The translations under genes were made by a program, and so were the position numbers. A stretch of 64,000 bases of DNA from Ciceribacter lividus (lineage in GTDB: Bacteria; Pseudomonadota; Alphaproteobacteria; Rhizobiales; Rhizobiaceae), in NCBI RefSeq assembly GCF_003337715.1, contig NZ_QPIX01000008.1, positions 186,001 through 250,000 of the forward strand. Direction: 5' to 3'. A model generated the notes under the pieces. The model was not told the origin of the DNA. It saw only the letters and a program-made list of their open reading frames with translations, and made no database searches. Of the stretch, positions 60,846 to 64,000 are shown one piece after another. Each line of letters begins with the position of its first letter. The stretch's first letter is position 1.

Positions 60846-61892
60846 ATGAGCAGTCAATCGACATCGGTCCGTCGCATGGTGAGCGGCGTGTGCGTGGAAC
60901 CGGGCGAGTTTCGTCTGCTTGAACGAGATCTGCCGGTCGCCGCGCCTGAGGGGTGGGTTCTCGTAGACCTCGCCGCCGCAGGCCTTTGCGGCACGGACTA
61001 TCACATCTTTGAGGGCAAGCATCCGTACCTGGAGTATCCGCGCGTCATCGGCCACGAACTGTCGGGCTATGTCGCGGAGGATGCCGAGGGGTGGAAGAAG
61101 GGCCAACTCGTCACCATCAATCCTTACATAGCCTGCGGCAAGTGTCGCGCCTGCCTGCGCGGCAAGCCGAACTGTTGCATGTCGATCGGCGTTCTCGGCG
61201 TCCACAGGGACGGCGGGATGTGCGAACGGATCGCGGTTCCGGCGAGCAACCTCTACGACGCGTCCAGGCTGTCGGAACGGGATGCAGCCCTCGTCGAGTT
61301 TCTTGCAATCGGTGCCCATGCGGTCCGGCGCTCCGAAGCCGCCTCCGGCGACCGGGTTCTCGTTACCGGAGCTGGACCGATCGGCCTGGGGGCAGCCCTC
61401 TTTGCTCGTCTGGCCGGCGCGGAAGTCCACATCATGGACATGAGCGAAGAGCGTCTCGGGTCGGCGAGATCGCTAGGCTTCTCGCATCTTCATCTGGCCG
61501 ACCAGCCTCTCCTCGTGGGAGAACTCGAAGACGGTTTTGATGTCGTTTTCGATGCGACCGGAAATCCCAAGGCGATGGAAGCGGGCTTTCTTCACGTCGC
61601 CCATGGCGGAACCTATGTGCTGGTGTCTGTCGTCAAGGGTGATCTCACCTTCTCCGACGCCGAGTTCCACAAACGCGAAATGAAACTCGTCGGCAGCCGG
61701 AACGCACAGACGCCCGACTTCCTGCATGTGATGGAGGCGCTGTCCTCGGGCGCGATCGACGGCAGCAAACTCGTCTCGACCGTCCTGTCCCTCGACGAGC
61801 TGCCGAAAAGACTGCCGGAGCTGGCCGCTGACCGGTCAGGGCTCATCAAGGCGCTGGTCGCTTTGCCGGCCTGGAGGTCGGGCCATGCATGA
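60846..61892 (+). CDS. Zinc-dependent alcohol (polyol/sugar-acid) dehydrogenase
   Basis: A 348-residue medium-chain dehydrogenase. Catalytic zinc residues are Cys48 (GLCGTDYH) and His70-Glu71 (VIGHELSG); the structural zinc has Cys97, Cys100, Cys103 and Cys111. The NAD fold shows [15 protein letters not shown]. It resembles L-galactonate/L-gulonate and threonine-type dehydrogenases; the substrate is not certain. ATG 60846 has a GGGAGGAC site. It overlaps the ABC ATPase gene by eight bases, so oxidation of the imported sugar or polyol is likely. Confidence 0.9.
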   Translation: MSSQSTSVRRMVSGVCVEPGEFRLLERDLPVAAPEGWVLVDLAAAGLCGTDYHIFEGKHPYLEYPRVIGHELSGYVAEDAEGWKKGQLVTINPYIACGKCRACLRGKPNCCMSIGVLGVHRDGGMCERIAVPASNLYDASRLSERDAALVEFLAIGAHAVRRSEAASGDRVLVTGAGPIGLGAALFARLAGAEVHIMDMSEERLGSARSLGFSHLHLADQPLLVGELEDGFDVVFDATGNPKAMEAGFLHVAHGGTYVLVSVVKGDLTFSDAEFHKREMKLVGSRNAQTPDFLHVMEALSSGAIDGSKLVSTVLSLDELPKRLPELAADRSGLIKALVALPAWRSGHA

Positions 61893-63405
61893 ACTCATCA
61901 AGCTCGAGGCGATTGACAAGCGTTTCCCCGGTGTTCACGCGCTGAAGGGCGTGAGCTTTGACCTGTTTGCCGGTGAGGTTCACGCCCTGATGGGCGAGAA
62001 TGGGGCGGGAAAGTCGACGCTGATGAAAGTTCTGTCCGGCATATGGCAGCCGGATGGGGGAACGATCCGTATTGCCGGAGAAGAGGTCACCATCCCCAGT
62101 CCGCATGCCGCCCAGGCGCTCGGCATCGGAATGATCCATCAGGAGCTCGCCCTGATGAACGACCTGACCGTCGCCCAGAACATCTTTATCGGCCGCGAAC
62201 CGCGCAAGAGCTTCTGGCGTCTCGACGAGGCCGCCCTCAACCAGGCGGCGCAGGACATATTCTCGGCAATGAACATTTCCATCGACCCCAGGGCCGAGGT
62301 CCGGACCTTGTCGGTCGCCCAGCAACAGATGGTCGAGATCGCCAAGAGCCTTTCCCACAAGTCTCGCGTGCTCGTCATGGACGAGCCGACCGCCGCGCTC
62401 AATGACAAGGAGGTCCACGATCTCTTCACGATCATCGAGAGGCTGAAGTCGGAGGGCGTGGGGATCGTCTACATCAGCCACAAGATGGACGAGATCAAGA
62501 AGATCGCGGATCGGGTGACGGTGATGCGGGACGGTGCCTATGTCGGCACGGTCAAGGCGTCGGACACGCCGATTTCGACGATCATCTCGATGATGGTCGG
62601 GCGCGAACTGGAAAATACCGAGGTGGACATTCCCGACCTATCCGATGCGCCGGTCGCATTGGAGGTCCGCGGGCTTTCGCGAGGCAAGGCGGTCCGGGAC
62701 GTTGGCTTCACTGTAAAGGCGGGCGAGATCCTCGGCTTTGCCGGCCTTATGGGAGCCGGACGAACCGAGGTCGCCAGACTGATCTTCGGCGCCGACCGCA
62801 GAGATGCCGGGGAAATCGTGGTTCACGGCAAGACGGCCTCGATCAGCAGTCCGAAGGACGCGGTGGCGGCCGGCATCGGCTATCTCTCCGAGGATCGCAA
62901 ACATCTCGGGCTGGCGCTCGGCCTCGACGTCACCGCCAATGTCGGATTGCCCAATCTCGCCCACTTTTCAAACGGCTTCGGCGTCATCGCGGACGCCAAA
63001 CTCGGCAGCGTCACGCGCGACTACATCAAGCAGTTGAGCATCCGGACACCGTCCGAACGCCAGGAGGTCCGGCTGTTGTCGGGAGGCAATCAGCAGAAAG
63101 TCGTTCTGGCAAAATGGCTCCTGCGCAACTGCGATATCCTGATCTTCGACGAACCGACGCGCGGCATCGACATCGGTGCGAAGTCGGAAATCTACCGACT
63201 GCTGCAATCGCTTGCGCGCGACGGCAAGGCGATCATCGTCATCTCGTCGGAGCTGCCCGAGGTGCTCAGGTTGTCACACCGGATCGCGGTGATGTGCGAA
63301 GGACGGCTGACGGGCATCCTCCCCGGAGGAAAGGCGACAACACAAGAAGAGATAATGCACCTGGCTACACAGCGCCGGGGAGAGTTGGGGGGAGAGGCGG
63401 CATGA
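61885..63405 (+). CDS. Sugar ABC transporter ATP-binding protein (RbsA/MglA type)
   Basis: A 506-residue double ATPase. The first half has Walker [10 protein letters not shown], signature [15 protein letters not shown] and [11 protein letters not shown]. The second half has the degenerate P-loop GLMGAGRTE, signature [15 protein letters not shown] and [13 protein letters not shown], the usual asymmetry of carbohydrate CUT2 ATPases. The stop overlaps the permease start by ATGA. It energises uptake of a pentose, hexose or polyol. Confidence 0.94.
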   Translation: MHELIKLEAIDKRFPGVHALKGVSFDLFAGEVHALMGENGAGKSTLMKVLSGIWQPDGGTIRIAGEEVTIPSPHAAQALGIGMIHQELALMNDLTVAQNIFIGREPRKSFWRLDEAALNQAAQDIFSAMNISIDPRAEVRTLSVAQQQMVEIAKSLSHKSRVLVMDEPTAALNDKEVHDLFTIIERLKSEGVGIVYISHKMDEIKKIADRVTVMRDGAYVGTVKASDTPISTIISMMVGRELENTEVDIPDLSDAPVALEVRGLSRGKAVRDVGFTVKAGEILGFAGLMGAGRTEVARLIFGADRRDAGEIVVHGKTASISSPKDAVAAGIGYLSEDRKHLGLALGLDVTANVGLPNLAHFSNGFGVIADAKLGSVTRDYIKQLSIRTPSERQEVRLLSGGNQQKVVLAKWLLRNCDILIFDEPTRGIDIGAKSEIYRLLQSLARDGKAIIVISSELPEVLRLSHRIAVMCEGRLTGILPGGKATTQEEIMHLATQRRGELGGEAA

Positions 63406-64000
63406 CGCTGACGGTTCAAAACGAAATAAAGAAGAAGGCATCATCCGGGGTCCATCAGAAGCTTCTGGCTTCCGCCAGCCTGATCGTGATGCTGATCTTC
63501 TTCAGCCTCGCCTCCGACAAGTTCCTGCAAACCTCGAACCTCATCGGTATCCTCCAGGCCACCTCCGTCAACGGGGTGCTGGCCGTGGCGGTCACGATGG
63601 TGATCATAACCGGTGGCATCGATCTTTCCGTCGGGACATTGATGACGTTCACGGCGGTGATCGCCGGCGTGGTCCTGACCTATCTCGGAATGCCGCTGCC
63701 GCTCGGCATCGTCGCTGCGATCGGAACGGGCGCTCTCTGTGGGTTCGTCTCCGGGACGCTCATCGCCCGCATGAAGATCCCGCCCTTCATCGCGACGCTC
63801 GGCATGATGCTTATCCTGAAGGGCCTGTCGCTGGTCATCTCCGGAACGAAGCCCATCTACTTCAATGGAACGCCGGGCTTCTCGCAGATCTCGACGGGCT
63901 CCTTGATCGGCACCGTGGTTCCGTTCCTTCCGATCCCCAATGGCGTGCTCGTTCTTTTCGTCCTCGCCGTATTCGTGGCGTTCATCCTCAATCGCACGGC
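63402..64000 (+). CDS. Sugar ABC transporter permease (RbsC type), 3' end outside the window
   Basis: The first 199 residues of a CUT2-family permease. The signature [20 protein letters not shown], the helices [15 protein letters not shown] and [18 protein letters not shown], and [20 protein letters not shown] are typical of RbsC. It starts at ATG 63402 directly after the ATPase gene. The binding protein expected for such a system is not in the window and probably follows. Confidence 0.92.
   Translation, partial: MTLTVQNEIKKKASSGVHQKLLASASLIVMLIFFSLASDKFLQTSNLIGILQATSVNGVLAVAVTMVIITGGIDLSVGTLMTFTAVIAGVVLTYLGMPLPLGIVAAIGTGALCGFVSGTLIARMKIPPFIATLGMMLILKGLSLVISGTKPIYFNGTPGFSQISTGSLIGTVVPFLPIPNGVLVLFVLAVFVAFILNRT

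Overview
The window is GC-rich DNA from an alphaproteobacterium of the Rhizobiaceae (Sinorhizobium/Ensifer type). It carries a complete repABC replication and partition cassette (repC, repB, repA, minus strand, 55420-59125), so it is part of a large secondary replicon (megaplasmid or chromid). Gene products of rhizobial type (GlxA, MatPQMAB, RepABC, DUF1403) support this. No tRNA, rRNA, complete insertion sequence or CRISPR array was seen.

Layout. 1-4830: the end of an N-type ATPase operon (atpC end, atpQ, atpR, atpB, atpE, atpF, atpA, atpG), a second rotary ATPase distinct from the housekeeping F-type enzyme. 4863-11571: malonate catabolism, with the divergent regulator matR and matPQMAB (TRAP transporter, malonyl-CoA decarboxylase, malonyl-CoA synthetase). 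11757-15753: a MarR regulator, a pair of SMR efflux subunits, and a TetR regulator with a haloalkane dehalogenase that share an operator set between the -35 and -10 boxes. 16056-23609: arsenite oxidation, aioX-aioS-aioR-aioB-aioA plus a DUF2478 gene, with a sigma-54 promoter before aioB. 23768-25970: an AraC/DJ-1 regulator and a decayed betaine-binding protein gene joined to the tail of a flavin oxidoreductase gene. 26520-33766: a TetR-controlled RND efflux operon with two adaptors, followed by a lipoprotein hydrolase. 33941-39963: an amino-acid ABC transporter with a trans-sulfuration PLP enzyme, a homocysteine S-methyltransferase and an Lrp regulator. 40133-51393: the N-methylglutamate pathway for methylamine use (gmaS, mgsABC, mgdABCD) with two local regulators. 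51436-54212: scpB, DUF1403 and a truncated tyrosine recombinase around strong inverted repeats. 54430-59182: two membrane protein genes and the repABC cassette with its antisense RNA, parS site and repA operator. 60127-64000: a 5'-truncated PdxK-like pseudogene, then a zinc dehydrogenase and a sugar ABC transporter that runs off the window.

Taken together this is an accessory replicon made of metabolic cassettes: unusual carbon and nitrogen sources (malonate, methylamine, an organohalide, a sugar or polyol), energy from arsenite, and drug efflux. Most cassettes carry their own regulator, and several operators can be read directly. The decayed genes at cassette borders (betaine-binding protein, recombinase, pyridoxal kinase) are consistent with assembly by repeated insertion and deletion. 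The least understood parts are the scpB/DUF1403/recombinase module and the tetR/dehalogenase pair.
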